DNA from: Streptomyces sp. SLBN-118
Lineage (GTDB): Bacteria; Actinomycetota; Actinomycetes; Streptomycetales; Streptomycetaceae
Reading direction: 5' to 3'
Length of the DNA: 64,000 nt
Assembly (NCBI RefSeq): GCF_006715635.1
Contig: NZ_VFNP01000001.1
Coordinates: forward strand, 3,658,001 to 3,722,000
Positions 43,976 to 52,555 of this stretch are shown here, one piece after another (position 1 is the first letter of the stretch; each line of letters starts with the position of its first letter). The translations under genes and the position numbers were made by a program. The notes under the pieces are model-generated. The model saw only the letters and a list, made by a program, of their open reading frames with translations. It searched no databases and was not told the DNA's origin.

Positions 43976-45132
43976 GCCGACTGCCTGATCCGGGTTCCTC
44001 ATGTGCGGTCTTAATCGGCACCAGTCTGTACGAGCACCTGGATTCTCTACCTGCAGTGGCAAACAACGTCTCATCGCTGGCTCGCGTACTCAGCGGGCCG
44101 ACCTCTTGGGGACTAGAGGCAGCGCGCTGCACTGTTGTCTCTGAGCCATCGAGCGGCACTGAAATTCTTGATGCCGTGGAGACGGCCGCCAGACTGGCAA
44201 GTGACACGTTGCTCGTGTACTACTCCGGGCACGGCCTCCAGACTCACCGTGGAGAGCTGTACCTGACCGTGTCGGGTTCCGTGCCAAGACGGGAGGACAC
44301 AGGCCTGCCTTACAGGCAGTTAAGGGACATGATCCTGAATGGCCAGGCCGAAAGGCATGTGGTCGTTCTCGACTGCTGTTTCAGCGGCAAGGCCCTCGGG
44401 ACAATGACCAGCTCTCCCGATCTGGTGGAGCACGCAGAGATTGAAGGGACCTACGTTCTGGCCGCAGCGCCAGAGAACAGGCTAGCCCTTGCTCCGCCGG
44501 GCGAGACGCACACTGCGTTCACCGGAGAACTGCTCGACGTCCTCTGGACAGGTATACCGGGTGGGCCACCACTGCTGGAGCTAGATGTCGTTTACACCCA
44601 TCTACGTAGAGCCCTAACGGCGAAGGGGCGTCCCACGCCACAGAAGCGCGACCGCAACACAGCCGGCCAGCTTGCTCTTGGCCACAATCCTGCCTATCGG
44701 CTGCCATCCTCGCTTGTGACCGACGGAGGATCAGGGAGCACCGATCTACCTTGGCCTGATCCAGAACATATTCGAACGGCTCAACAATTCATAGACGCAC
44801 TCTCGCAGGTTCGGCGCGTAAGCGGTATGAGGCAGATAGACATCAGTCGTCGTTCCGGCGGTCGCATCGCAACCAGTACCATAAGCCATCTCCTCAACAG
44901 GACTACGCTGCCGAGGAATTGGAAGACTCCATCCATCTATCTCTCGACATGCGGGATTCCTGCTGACCAACTTGCTGTTTGGGAAAGCGCCTGGGACCGG
45001 CTGCGGACCTACGAGATCGAAGTCGCTAAAGACGAGGCTCGAGAGCAAAAGGAAACGAGAGCGTCGACGGTCACGCGAGACGGCATCTGGCGCAAGCTGG
45101 CCCGACGCAACACACGCACTGGGGACCAATGA
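43972..45132 (+). CDS. Caspase-like peptidase (C14) with C-terminal helix-turn-helix
   Basis: 386 residues with a GTG start. The caspase-like domain spans about residues 10-240: catalytic His in YYSGHG (H87) and Cys in VVLDCCFSG (C136), preceded by the expected strand LLVYYSG. The C-terminal third holds an XRE-like helix-turn-helix (MRQIDISRRSGGRIATSTIS) and a basic tail. Bacterial caspase-like proteases act as suicide or cleavage effectors in defence. Fusion to a DNA-binding-like domain is less usual. Two TTA codons (44011, 44320) make translation dependent on the rare bldA tRNA-Leu. Cargo of the integrative element. Confidence 0.85.
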   Translation: MSRLPDPGSSCAVLIGTSLYEHLDSLPAVANNVSSLARVLSGPTSWGLEAARCTVVSEPSSGTEILDAVETAARLASDTLLVYYSGHGLQTHRGELYLTVSGSVPRREDTGLPYRQLRDMILNGQAERHVVVLDCCFSGKALGTMTSSPDLVEHAEIEGTYVLAAAPENRLALAPPGETHTAFTGELLDVLWTGIPGGPPLLELDVVYTHLRRALTAKGRPTPQKRDRNTAGQLALGHNPAYRLPSSLVTDGGSGSTDLPWPDPEHIRTAQQFIDALSQVRRVSGMRQIDISRRSGGRIATSTISHLLNRTTLPRNWKTPSIYLSTCGIPADQLAVWESAWDRLRTYEIEVAKDEAREQKETRASTVTRDGIWRKLARRNTRTGDQ

Positions 45133-45143
45133 CCTCGTGCGAC

Positions 45144-45368
45144 TCAGTGTGATGGAGAAAGAGTGGCGCTAGGTGACGTACGGGGATGCTCGGGCGAGGA
45201 GCCACTTTCCCCACTCCTGAACATCGTGTTCCATGCTGCGATTAGCAACAGAGCCCCAATGACCACAACCCAGGTCGAGGGCATCTTCGCACGCTTGGAC
45301 ACCGTTGGCTCGTTCACATAGTGTCCAGCGCGCCAGTGCCGCTTCCGGGCCTGTGCCATGGCCTCCAC
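45144..45368 (-). CDS. Possible small membrane protein
   Basis: Up to 74 residues with one membrane helix (STWVVVIGALLLIAAW), a basic N-terminus and a Ser/Pro-rich tail. The start is unclear; the purine-rich GGTGGAGG overlaps the candidate codons. No homology recognised. It faces the caspase gene; could be spurious. Confidence 0.4.
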   Translation of the reverse strand: MEAMAQARKRHWRAGHYVNEPTVSKRAKMPSTWVVVIGALLLIAAWNTMFRSGESGSSPEHPRTSPSATLSPSH

Positions 45369-45632
45369 CCCCAGTCAAGAGCCACCCACTGGCGAGCGAG
45401 TCTCGCAGAAGCTGTTTGGACCGTCAGACAGACGCGGATCCTGGGCCGAATAGCACTGCCCCATGGCGCAATGTTGATGCACCGACATTGACGTCAGGAG
45501 GACCAGACCCTGCAGAGCAGACCGAGCGGACGCAAGCCCCGAAGCACCTGATCTCTCATACGTCGCCTCGGCCTGCGCCTGACCGGCGAAAATTGCTGGG
45601 CCGGCGCGGCCTCGTTGGACCAGGATGCAGCC

Positions 45633-45956
45633 GTGACTTTCATGGTTGTTCGCGGGAGCGCCGAGAACGGGCCGTACCGCTGCCCTTGCTGCGGCTACAT
45701 CACCCTGGCCGAGCGTGGCGCGTTCGAGATCTGCGAGGTCTGCTATTGGGAGGACGACGGCCAGGACGAGCACGATGCCGACGAAGTCCGAGGCGGCCCG
45801 AATCACGATCTCAGCCTGAGGCAGGCACGTCAGAACTTCGAGGCGATCGGCGCGTGCAACGAATACTGCTGTCCGTTCGTACGCGTTCCACTGCCTGCGG
45901 AACACCCGGACAGCGGAAGCCTCTACGGAACAGGCACCCTCTACTCGTGGCCGTAA
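45633..45956 (+). CDS. CPCC-family cysteine-rich protein
   Basis: 107 residues from the GTG at 45633 (AGGA upstream). The family signature YRCPCCGYITL, then CEVCYWEDDGQDE and GPNHDLSLRQARQNF, gives a CxCC plus CxxC zinc-binding site. Members are small cytosolic proteins of unknown role, often seen next to toxin or immunity genes and in polymorphic-toxin arrays. Last intact cargo gene before attR. Confidence 0.85.
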   Translation: MTFMVVRGSAENGPYRCPCCGYITLAERGAFEICEVCYWEDDGQDEHDADEVRGGPNHDLSLRQARQNFEAIGACNEYCCPFVRVPLPAEHPDSGSLYGTGTLYSWP

Positions 45957-45985
45957 CCACAGCGCTGCGCTCACTCTCCCGCAGC

Positions 45986-46006
45986 CGTGCCAGATGCGTG
46001 CCAGAA
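45986..46006. other. Arm-type integrase sites near attR
   Basis: CGTGCCAGAT and CGTGCCAGAA 11 bp apart, inside the element about 110 bp left of the attR core, matching the pair beside attL. Confidence 0.6.
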
Positions 46007-46114
46007 CGAGGGGACAGCAGGGGTCATCCACAGTCATGACCGCACTGCCACGACGCATCATCGAAGTCGCCCTTGCGCAGGTCAGCGCGCCTACCGGATC
46101 GAATCGCACGGTGA

Positions 46115-46158
46115 TTCCCAAGCTCAGAGCGCGGGTTCGATTCCCGTCACCCGCTCCA
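46115..46158. other. attR of the integrative element (44-bp core)
   Basis: Exact copy of the 3' end of tRNA-Gly (28293-28336). Defines an element of about 17.8 kb. Confidence 0.9.
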
Positions 46159-46163
46159 CGACG

Positions 46164-46190
46164 AAGGCCCAGGTCATAGACCCGGGCCTT
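46164..46190. terminator. Stem-loop after attR core
   Basis: AAGGCCC/GGGCCTT stem followed by TTGTTTG; counterpart of the terminator after tRNA-Gly. Confidence 0.65.
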
Positions 46191-46209
46191 GTTTGTTGTC
46201 TGGACCACG

Positions 46210-46320
46210 CTAGGCGTCTCGTGCCCGTTGCGTGCCAGATGCGGTTTGATCCACTGCGCCACGCCGCTCACGTACCAGCCGGTCGAGACCGGCAGCCACC
46301 TCCCTCTGCCGCTCAAGGTC
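46210..46320 (-). pseudogene. AICE integrase, C-terminal relic
   Basis: Last 36 codons of a second integrase: DLERQREVAAGLDRLVRER and the ending ASGTQRARDA, against ASGTDLARDA in the live int. The rest is deleted. Lies beside the att core exactly as int lies beside attL. Confidence 0.8.
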
Positions 46321-46326
46321 GCATGC

Positions 46327-46461
46327 CACACCACGTTCCGCCGCATCACTGAGGCCCTTGGCCTCAACGGCAAGCAGCGCCAGGAGCTGCCAACTCTCTT
46401 GCTCAGCAGCCGACCAGAGCAGTACGCAGCCCCGCTCTGGCACATCCCACCAGGCGCCTGA
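46327..46461 (+). pseudogene. DUF1152 gene, 3' relic
   Basis: Last 44 codons (HTTFRRITEALGLNGKQRQ to PLWHIPPGA), over 75 percent identical by eye to the end of 36987-38114, and followed by the same TGAGTAACAACTT. Joined directly to the integrase relic by an internal deletion. Confidence 0.8.
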
Positions 46462-46546
46462 GTAACAACTTCACGGGTTCAGGGCGGCTCGCTCCGCTCG
46501 CCGAGCGCAGGCCCGGCACCCGGCCGGGCCTGCGCTCCCACCGCTG

Positions 46547-48130
46547 TCATGTGTCCGCTGCCTGGTAACCGGCAAGGAGTTGCTGCTCGCGCTCCCGCCT
46601 GGGGAAGAGGAAGAACACCAGGGCCGCCCCGACGAGGATGGAGATCAGCCCGGCGGCGTAGGACCAGTCGGAGCCGGACAGGAACGCCGACTTGGCCCCG
46701 GCGATGATCTGGCTCGAGTACTCCGGATATTGCTGGGCCACGTCCGCGGCGCTGGAGAACGACTTGGTGAGCTGATTCTCAACGCCGGTCGTGATCTGCT
46801 GCTTTTCAGGTGACTCTGCGACCGTGGCGGACACCGCCGAGGCGTAACCGGCGGTGAGCAGAGCCCCGAAGATCGACTGCATCATGGCGCCACCCAGGTC
46901 GCGTTGCAGGTCGGCGGTGCCCGAGGCCATTCCTGCCCTGCGGACGGGAACCGCGCCGGTGAGCGAATGCGAGGCCGGTGTGCCCGCGAACCCCACGCCG
47001 ATGCCGGTGAGGGCGTAGGCCAGACCGATTTGCCAGTAGGAGCTGTCCTCCCCCCAGAACAGGAGCATCCAGCCGAAGGCCAGGAAGAGGAACACGTAAC
47101 CGGTGAGCAGCGTGAAGCGGGCCCCCCGACTCTCGACCAGCTTGGCGGAGCGGGGAGCGACGAGGATCATGAGGACGACCGCTGGCAGGAACGCCGCCCC
47201 GGCGCTGAGTGTCGAGTAGCCGAGCACGTTCTGGAGATACTGCTGGCTCACAAAAGAGGAGCCCATCAGCGCGCCGAACACGATGATGCCGGCGCAGGCC
47301 GCGACCCAGAAGATCCGGCGGCCGGCAACGTGTAGGTCGTACAGGGGATTGAGCGCTCGGCGCTGCCGGATGCCGAAACCGATCGTGGCGACCAGCGCCA
47401 CGGCGCCCAGCACCAGGGCGAACTCTCCCTTGCCCGGAACGGGGGCGAAGTTGATGGCCAGAATCAGCGTGCCCACCAGGACAACCGACAGAGCCCCGCC
47501 AAGGTTGTCGACCGGACCGGTCGTCTCGTTCACGTGGCTGGGCACGAGGTACCAGGCCATTAGCAAGGCCACCACGGCCAGTGGCAGGGTGATCAGGAAG
47601 ACCGACCCCCACCAGAGGTTTTCGAGCAGCGCGCCCGCGACCAGCGGTCCGAGCGAGGCGATACCTCCGCCGAGCGCCGACCACAGCGCGATCGACTTGG
47701 TGCGACCGGGCCCCGACCATAGTGCCGCGATCAGCGCCAGCGTGGTCGGGTAGGCCATGCCCGCCGAGATGCCGCCGAGCACGCGGGCGGCGAACAAAAC
47801 GTCGTCCGAGGGTGCGTAGGCGGCAAGTAGACAGGCCGGGATCGACAGCGCCATGCCCAGGACGAGCATCAGCTTGCGTCCGTAGCGGTCACCGAGGGCG
47901 CCGAGGTAGAGAACCGAGGCGGCCAGGCCGAGCGAGTAGCCCACGGCGATCAGGTCCAGCGTCGTCTGCGAGGAATCGAAGTCCCGGCCGATCGAGGGAA
48001 GGGCCACATTGGCGACCGACAGGTTCAGGTTCGCGACCCCGGCCACGACGATCAGCGCGGTCAGCACCAGGCCTGACCGCGCCGGTGCCTCGGACCGGGC
48101 TTGCGAAAGCGTGCTCGCATCAGGGGGCAC
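46547..48130 (-). CDS. MFS drug:H+ antiporter (DHA2, 14 helices)
   Basis: 527 residues. 14 hydrophobic helices; motif A region LGALGDRYGRKLMLVLG and the motif C-like PASHSLTGAVP region of EmrB/QacA-type exporters. Exports antibiotics or other toxic hydrophobic compounds from the inner membrane using the proton gradient. No regulator is adjacent; the upstream gene is a truncated relic. Codon use is ordinary for the host. Confidence 0.9.
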   Translation of the reverse strand: MPPDASTLSQARSEAPARSGLVLTALIVVAGVANLNLSVANVALPSIGRDFDSSQTTLDLIAVGYSLGLAASVLYLGALGDRYGRKLMLVLGMALSIPACLLAAYAPSDDVLFAARVLGGISAGMAYPTTLALIAALWSGPGRTKSIALWSALGGGIASLGPLVAGALLENLWWGSVFLITLPLAVVALLMAWYLVPSHVNETTGPVDNLGGALSVVLVGTLILAINFAPVPGKGEFALVLGAVALVATIGFGIRQRRALNPLYDLHVAGRRIFWVAACAGIIVFGALMGSSFVSQQYLQNVLGYSTLSAGAAFLPAVVLMILVAPRSAKLVESRGARFTLLTGYVFLFLAFGWMLLFWGEDSSYWQIGLAYALTGIGVGFAGTPASHSLTGAVPVRRAGMASGTADLQRDLGGAMMQSIFGALLTAGYASAVSATVAESPEKQQITTGVENQLTKSFSSAADVAQQYPEYSSQIIAGAKSAFLSGSDWSYAAGLISILVGAALVFFLFPRREREQQLLAGYQAADT

Positions 48131-48141
48131 CGGTCACACCC

Positions 48142-48310
48142 TCATTCCTGCATGTGCCGGAGCGCCGCCAGCAGCCCGGAAAGCACGACCATCCGCATCG
48201 CCATGATGGCCAGGATCTGGGCGACGCCGACGTAGGCCACGCCAGTGCGAGCGCTCCAGGTGCGGAACCAGCCAGCCAGCCAGCCGAGGACGAAGAGGAC
48301 TGCTGCATGC
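48142..48310 (-). pseudogene. Small membrane protein, 3' fragment
   Basis: About 54 codons of good coding quality (VLFVLGWLAGWFRTW, GVAYVGVAQILAIMAMRM, ending LRHMQE) that lack any start; an in-frame stop lies just upstream. Probably cut by element-associated rearrangement. 48311-48569 shows no gene. Confidence 0.5.
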
Positions 48311-48569
48311 CTTCATCCCAATCGGCGGCGTGACACCGTGCAACGGATGCTGAGCCGTCCGTGTGCCACGGACGACGGAGGGATCGCGATCGGTGTCGCC
48401 GAGCAAGGGCCCCCGTCGTCGTCGCGGGGCGGCTGTCGAGGCTTGACGTGGTCGACTGCAAACCCCCATAGCGTGGCTGAGGCCGCTGGGGGTGTAGCGA
48501 GGCACACGCGTGCCTGACCTGTCGGCGAACCCGCCATCGTGGCTGACTGTCGTCGGCTGAGGGTACAGA

Positions 48570-48749
48570 CATCCTCGCGACTTCCTTGTGCCGCGCCAGG
48601 TCCGAGTGCGAATGGATCAGCGCGGCCTTCTCGGAAGACTGCCCGGCACGGACCATCGGGTTTCTGAACGTGGCGCCGGTCCGGGTCGCCAGGGTGTGCC
48701 CGATGTGACGAAGATCGTGGAACCGAAAGCCAGACCGCCCTCTGACGCG
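48570..48749 (-). pseudogene. AICE integrase catalytic fragment
   Basis: 60 codons: GFRFHDLRHIGHTLATR, RAGQSSEKAALIHSHSDLAR. Clearly the same family as the int at 28388, but the nucleophile Tyr is His (ALIH). Third integrase remnant in this region. Confidence 0.8.
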
Positions 48750-48816
48750 GTCCCGGGCCGTCGCGGGGCTAACACCGCGGCGGCTTGCGCCCCTGTGCAG
48801 CACTGGTTGGGAACGC

Positions 48817-50556
48817 CTAGCAGCGGGGCAGGGTGCCGCTCTCCTTGGTGAGTTTGGTGCTGTGGGCCCAGCCTTCGGTGTTCGTCCCATCGATACGGGC
48901 GTAGATCCACTTGTTGCCGTAGGCGTTGGTGATGTAGCAGTGGTAGTAGAGCTTCACACCGGTCTTTACCACGGTCACGTACTGGCATTCCGCGTACGGT
49001 CCGGTGTAGAGGTGGGACGTCTCGGCGAGGTACCCGTAGCCGTCGCCGCGGTTCTCGTGGGCCCAGCCGGTGCAGGCCGTCGACACCGGAGTGGGCTCCT
49101 TCACCGTCGGGCTGGGCTTGGTCTCTGAGGAGGCCGACGGGCTCTCGGTCGGCTTGTCGCCTTCGGCGCTGGGCTTCTTCGTGGGGCCCAGCTCCTCGTC
49201 CTCGTGACCGTCCGGCTCCTCCGAGGTCGACAGCTTCGAGGACGTTCCGGGAGAACTGGCGGACGACGGGGTGCTGCCCCCGGTCGGCCAAGGGCCGTCC
49301 GCGGGGGAGCCGACGCCGGGCGGCGTCGCCTGTGCGCCGTCCGTGGTCGTGGCGCCCTGTTGGGACGTCAGGGCGTAGGTGATGCCGGCGCCTGCGGCGA
49401 GGAGCACGACGGCGGCCGCTGCCGCGACGACGGTGCGGTTGCTGCGGCGCCGTGCGCGACGGGTTGCCGTCGGGCTCGTCTCGGGAGCGGGGACTCCGGC
49501 GTGGCTCGCGACCGGCGCGCCGTGCGGCGGCAGGTCGGGCTGCACGTAGCCGGCGCGCGGAGGCGAAGGCTGCGGGGCGGGCTGGGGGAACAGCGGGGGA
49601 CCGAACCCGGGGGCAGGTGCGGCGGCGGCAGCCCCGGGACCCACCGTGGGAGGGGGAGCGGGTGTCGGCGTCGGAGCGGCGGATGGGAAGTGCACCGTCC
49701 CGCCCGAGGCGACGCGCTCCAGCATGCCGCGCGCCTGTTCCGCGGTGGGCCGGTTCCCCGGCTCCTTCGCCATCAGCGCCTGGAGGACCGGCGTGAGGGG
49801 TCCCGCCCGGCGGGGCTCCGGCAGGGGCTCGGTGACGATCGCCGAAAGGGTGGACCACGCGGACGTGCGGCGGAACGGCGAACTGCCCTCCACGGCTGCG
49901 TAGAGCATCATGCCGAGCGACCAGATGTCCGACGCGGGACCGGGCTCCCTGCCCTGCGCGCGCTCCGGCGGCAAATAGTCGAGGGAACCGACGAGTTGAC
50001 CGCTCTGGGTCAGCTTGGCCATGGCGTCGTCGCCGGAGGCTTCCATGCTGGCGATGCCGAAATCGGTGAGCACGACCCTGCCGCCGTGCTCGATCAGCAC
50101 GTTTCCCGGCTTGACGTCCCGGTGGAGTACGCCGGCCCGGTGCGCGGCGTCGAGCGCGTCCATCAGCTTGGCGCCGATCGCGGCGGCTTCGTGCGGCTCC
50201 AGTGTGCCGCGCTCCTTCAGCACGTCGTCGAGCGAGGGCCCGTCGACGAGTTCCATGACGATGACCGGGAGGCCCCGCTCCTCGGTCACGTCGTGCACGG
50301 TGACCACGCCGCTGTGCCGGATACGGGCGGCGGCCTGCGCCTCTCGCTGCATCCGGGTCCGCACGTCGGCCAGTTCGGCTGCGGAGGTGTCGGTGAAAGC
50401 CCGCAGGACCTTGACGGCGACCTCTCGGTTCAGGAGTTCGTCCACCGCTCGGGCGACCACTCCCATGCCGCCGCGCCCGATCACGGAGGTCACCCGGTAA
50501 CGCCCGCCGAGTACCTTGCCCGTCAGCTCTCCGCCACGCGCTTCCCCCGCAGTCAC
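48817..50556 (-). CDS. Membrane serine/threonine protein kinase (PknB-like)
   Basis: 579 residues. The kinase domain spans about 19-280: GRGGMGVV glycine loop, VAVKVL lysine, HRDVKPGNV catalytic loop, DFGIA. A Pro/Ala-rich juxtamembrane region, one membrane helix (VVAAAAAVVLLAAGAGITYAL) and an extracellular Ser/Pro/Glu stalk follow. The C-terminal 90-residue domain has five cysteines (STACTGW, YAECQYV, YHCYIT, TLPRC) and no PASTA repeats. The extracytoplasmic end probably senses an envelope signal. The start is supported by the normal N-terminus of the kinase domain. Confidence 0.93.
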   Translation of the reverse strand: MTAGEARGGELTGKVLGGRYRVTSVIGRGGMGVVARAVDELLNREVAVKVLRAFTDTSAAELADVRTRMQREAQAAARIRHSGVVTVHDVTEERGLPVIVMELVDGPSLDDVLKERGTLEPHEAAAIGAKLMDALDAAHRAGVLHRDVKPGNVLIEHGGRVVLTDFGIASMEASGDDAMAKLTQSGQLVGSLDYLPPERAQGREPGPASDIWSLGMMLYAAVEGSSPFRRTSAWSTLSAIVTEPLPEPRRAGPLTPVLQALMAKEPGNRPTAEQARGMLERVASGGTVHFPSAAPTPTPAPPPTVGPGAAAAAPAPGFGPPLFPQPAPQPSPPRAGYVQPDLPPHGAPVASHAGVPAPETSPTATRRARRRSNRTVVAAAAAVVLLAAGAGITYALTSQQGATTTDGAQATPPGVGSPADGPWPTGGSTPSSASSPGTSSKLSTSEEPDGHEDEELGPTKKPSAEGDKPTESPSASSETKPSPTVKEPTPVSTACTGWAHENRGDGYGYLAETSHLYTGPYAECQYVTVVKTGVKLYYHCYITNAYGNKWIYARIDGTNTEGWAHSTKLTKESGTLPRC

Positions 50557-50787
50557 CGCACGCTCCGTTCCGTGGTTGTTCGTGAACCATCAATCCGAAG
50601 TCCTCAAGGGTAGAGGCAGGGGCGTGAGGGGAAGGCGGCGGCCGTGCGCAAGTATGTGGCTGCCCATCAGGGTTGTCGCCCGTGGCGGGCACGGCGGTCC
50701 TTTGGCCGTGCGAAAAAGGGCAGACTACGGGCCCGTGGGGGCAGCCGCACCAGCTCAGCAATGACGCAGAATGCGCCTGCACGGCGA

Positions 50788-50820
50788 GCGCACCAGATGC
50801 ACACGAGATGCGCACCAGAT
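50788..50820. repeat. Direct repeat GCGCACCAGAT, 22 bp apart
   Basis: Two exact 11-bp copies two helical turns apart in the gene-free region 50557-50906. Possibly protein-binding sites or another integrase-arm remnant. Confidence 0.4.
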
Positions 50821-50906
50821 AGGGCTGCGTTCAGTGTCGTTTCCACAGGTCAGCAGGCATGTCCGCCGGAAGCGGCCAGTGATTCCCAACCTGGCCGTCG
50901 ACACCG

Positions 50907-51311
50907 TCACCGCTCCGCTGTCGCTGGGCCGCAGCACGTGACCGCATAGCCAGGGGCCGTCCAAACATCCGGGCCGTGCGGCAGTTCCACGACCCGTGCT
51001 CCGGCGCCCTGCAGAAAGGCTGTCACGGCGCCCGCCCTTCGGTCGTCGAGGGAGAACACCCATGATCCGGGGATAAGGACCGTGTGGACGAGGCCCACCG
51101 ACGCGTGGGCGAGCAGCAGCCGCAGCTGGGGCTGAACCATCCGGTGCGAGACGCCATTGTCCAGGAAGACACGCGGGGCGAGGAGTCCGAGTATGTCTGC
51201 GTGCACCTCCAGCGCATGCACGTGGAGTGCCATGCGCCAGATGTCGTAGGGGAAGCAGCGCAGGTAAGCCGCGGTGAAGGTGCCGACCTGGTGGGTGTGG
51301 GTGCTGGTCAT
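50907..51311 (-). CDS. Unknown soluble protein
   Basis: 134 residues; ATG with AAGGAA seven bases upstream. No family recognised. Mixed hydrophobic core (AYLRCFPYDIWRMALHVHAL, LLLAHASVGLVHTVLIPGSW) and a Cys pair at the end (YAVTCCGP). Coding quality is good. No operon partner. Confidence 0.6.
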   Translation of the reverse strand: MTSTHTHQVGTFTAAYLRCFPYDIWRMALHVHALEVHADILGLLAPRVFLDNGVSHRMVQPQLRLLLAHASVGLVHTVLIPGSWVFSLDDRRAGAVTAFLQGAGARVVELPHGPDVWTAPGYAVTCCGPATAER

Positions 51312-51574
51312 GGGGCATTCCTTGCTGAGCGAAGAGCCGTGGCGGCCCTGCGATTCCCCTCGCTTTGTACCCGGAGCCCCGAAGGAGAGCCGGGATGACT
51401 GCCTACGCTCGGTGAGGGCGTGACTGTGAGTGTCCGACGTGGTGCCGCCTGGTGGGCGGCCATGGCCGGAGTGGCAATTGGCCGGGCCGTTGTCGCCGCG
51501 ATCAGCAGCGCTGACGGGCCTGCTCTCTCAGGGCCTTCCCGCAAACAAGGTTCCGCTTTGGAAGCGGGTGGTAG

Positions 51575-51599
51575 GCGGGTACGGCTCTGCCGTACCCGC
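51575..51599. terminator. Stem-loop
   Basis: GCGGGTACGG/CCGTACCCGC with a 5-nt loop, in the gene-poor stretch 51312-51994. Confidence 0.6.
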
Positions 51600-51689
51600 A
51601 CCACGGTCCACCTCTCAGAATGGACCGAACCTCGCAAAATGTCTAGACCACTGTAAATACTCCACCTCGCTTCCGTCGGAGCTGTACCC

Positions 51690-51857
51690 GGTGCCGGTCC
51701 GGAGCAGGCCGGCCGTCGCTCAGGACACGGCTTGGCCGACCGGATCGGCCAGGATCTCGACGTCGCTGCCGAGAACCGCGACCGGATCGAGAACATCGCC
51801 GACGCGGTGCGGGCGGGACTGGAAGAACGCGGCTGGCCTGTAAGGGCATTGGAATGA
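51690..51857 (+). pseudogene. 3' fragment of an unknown gene
   Basis: 56 codons of good coding quality ending DAVRAGLEERGWPVRALE; no start upstream in frame. Family not recognised. The surrounding 51312-51994 otherwise holds nothing I can support. Confidence 0.4.
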
Positions 51858-51994
51858 CCGCGCCACGAGGCGGCTCTCGGACCGGTGCGCGGATCCTCAC
51901 CGCGCAACCCGCGCCTCGTAGCCCCCGTGGCCTCGCGTGAGCACCGCTACGACCTCCGATGCGGGGACAGCGCTCGGGAGTGCGGTTGAAGGAT

Positions 51995-52555
51995 TCAGGG
52001 TTTGTCGGGGCTGATCGCCTTGGCCACTTCGCTCAGATCGTTGTTCAGCTGGTGATCGCGTCCGGGCAGCCGGTGCACCTGCGCCTGCGGAATCACGCGG
52101 GCGTAGAGGTCGGCATGCGACGGTGGGGCGGTCTCGTCCTCGAGTCCGTGGAACACATGGACCCGCGCGCCGTGCGGCAGCCTCGCGCCGAGGACGCCGG
52201 GCAGCTCGAACTCGTCGCCCGGCCAGCCGCCCCGGCCGACGAACGGGGCGGAGATCAGCAGGATCGCCGCGAGCCTGCGCTCCGGCGGCTGCTCGGCGAG
52301 CGCATGGATGAGGATCGTCCCGCCCACCGAATGGCCGGCCACGACCGCGCCGTCCTCCAGCTCCGCCAGCTCGCGCCGGATCGCCGGGCTCCATCGGGTG
52401 TAACTCGGGTCGCCCTCGCCGGGCATACGCGGGTAGCGGACTTCGTACTCGTCCCCGAGCTCTCGTCTCAGGCTGTCGACCAGCTTGTCGTCCCATGCGT
52501 CGTGCGCGCCCGCGCCGCCGCCCTGGATGAACAAGATCTGCTGAGTCCCTGTCAT
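51995..52555 (-). CDS. Alpha/beta hydrolase (RBBP9/YdeN-like)
   Basis: 186 residues from the ATG at 52555. Nucleophile elbow GHSVGG, early strand ILFIQGGG, and the late acid/His pair in GLEDETAP and PGRDHQLNND. Small serine hydrolase of unknown substrate, close to the RBBP9/YdeN branch. Confidence 0.85.
   Translation of the reverse strand: MTGTQQILFIQGGGAGAHDAWDDKLVDSLRRELGDEYEVRYPRMPGEGDPSYTRWSPAIRRELAELEDGAVVAGHSVGGTILIHALAEQPPERRLAAILLISAPFVGRGGWPGDEFELPGVLGARLPHGARVHVFHGLEDETAPPSHADLYARVIPQAQVHRLPGRDHQLNNDLSEVAKAISPDKP

Noticed and set aside
48617-50815. 732-codon minus-strand frame over the kinase gene
   Set aside because: Arg/Gly/Pro-rich off-frame translation of the kinase gene.
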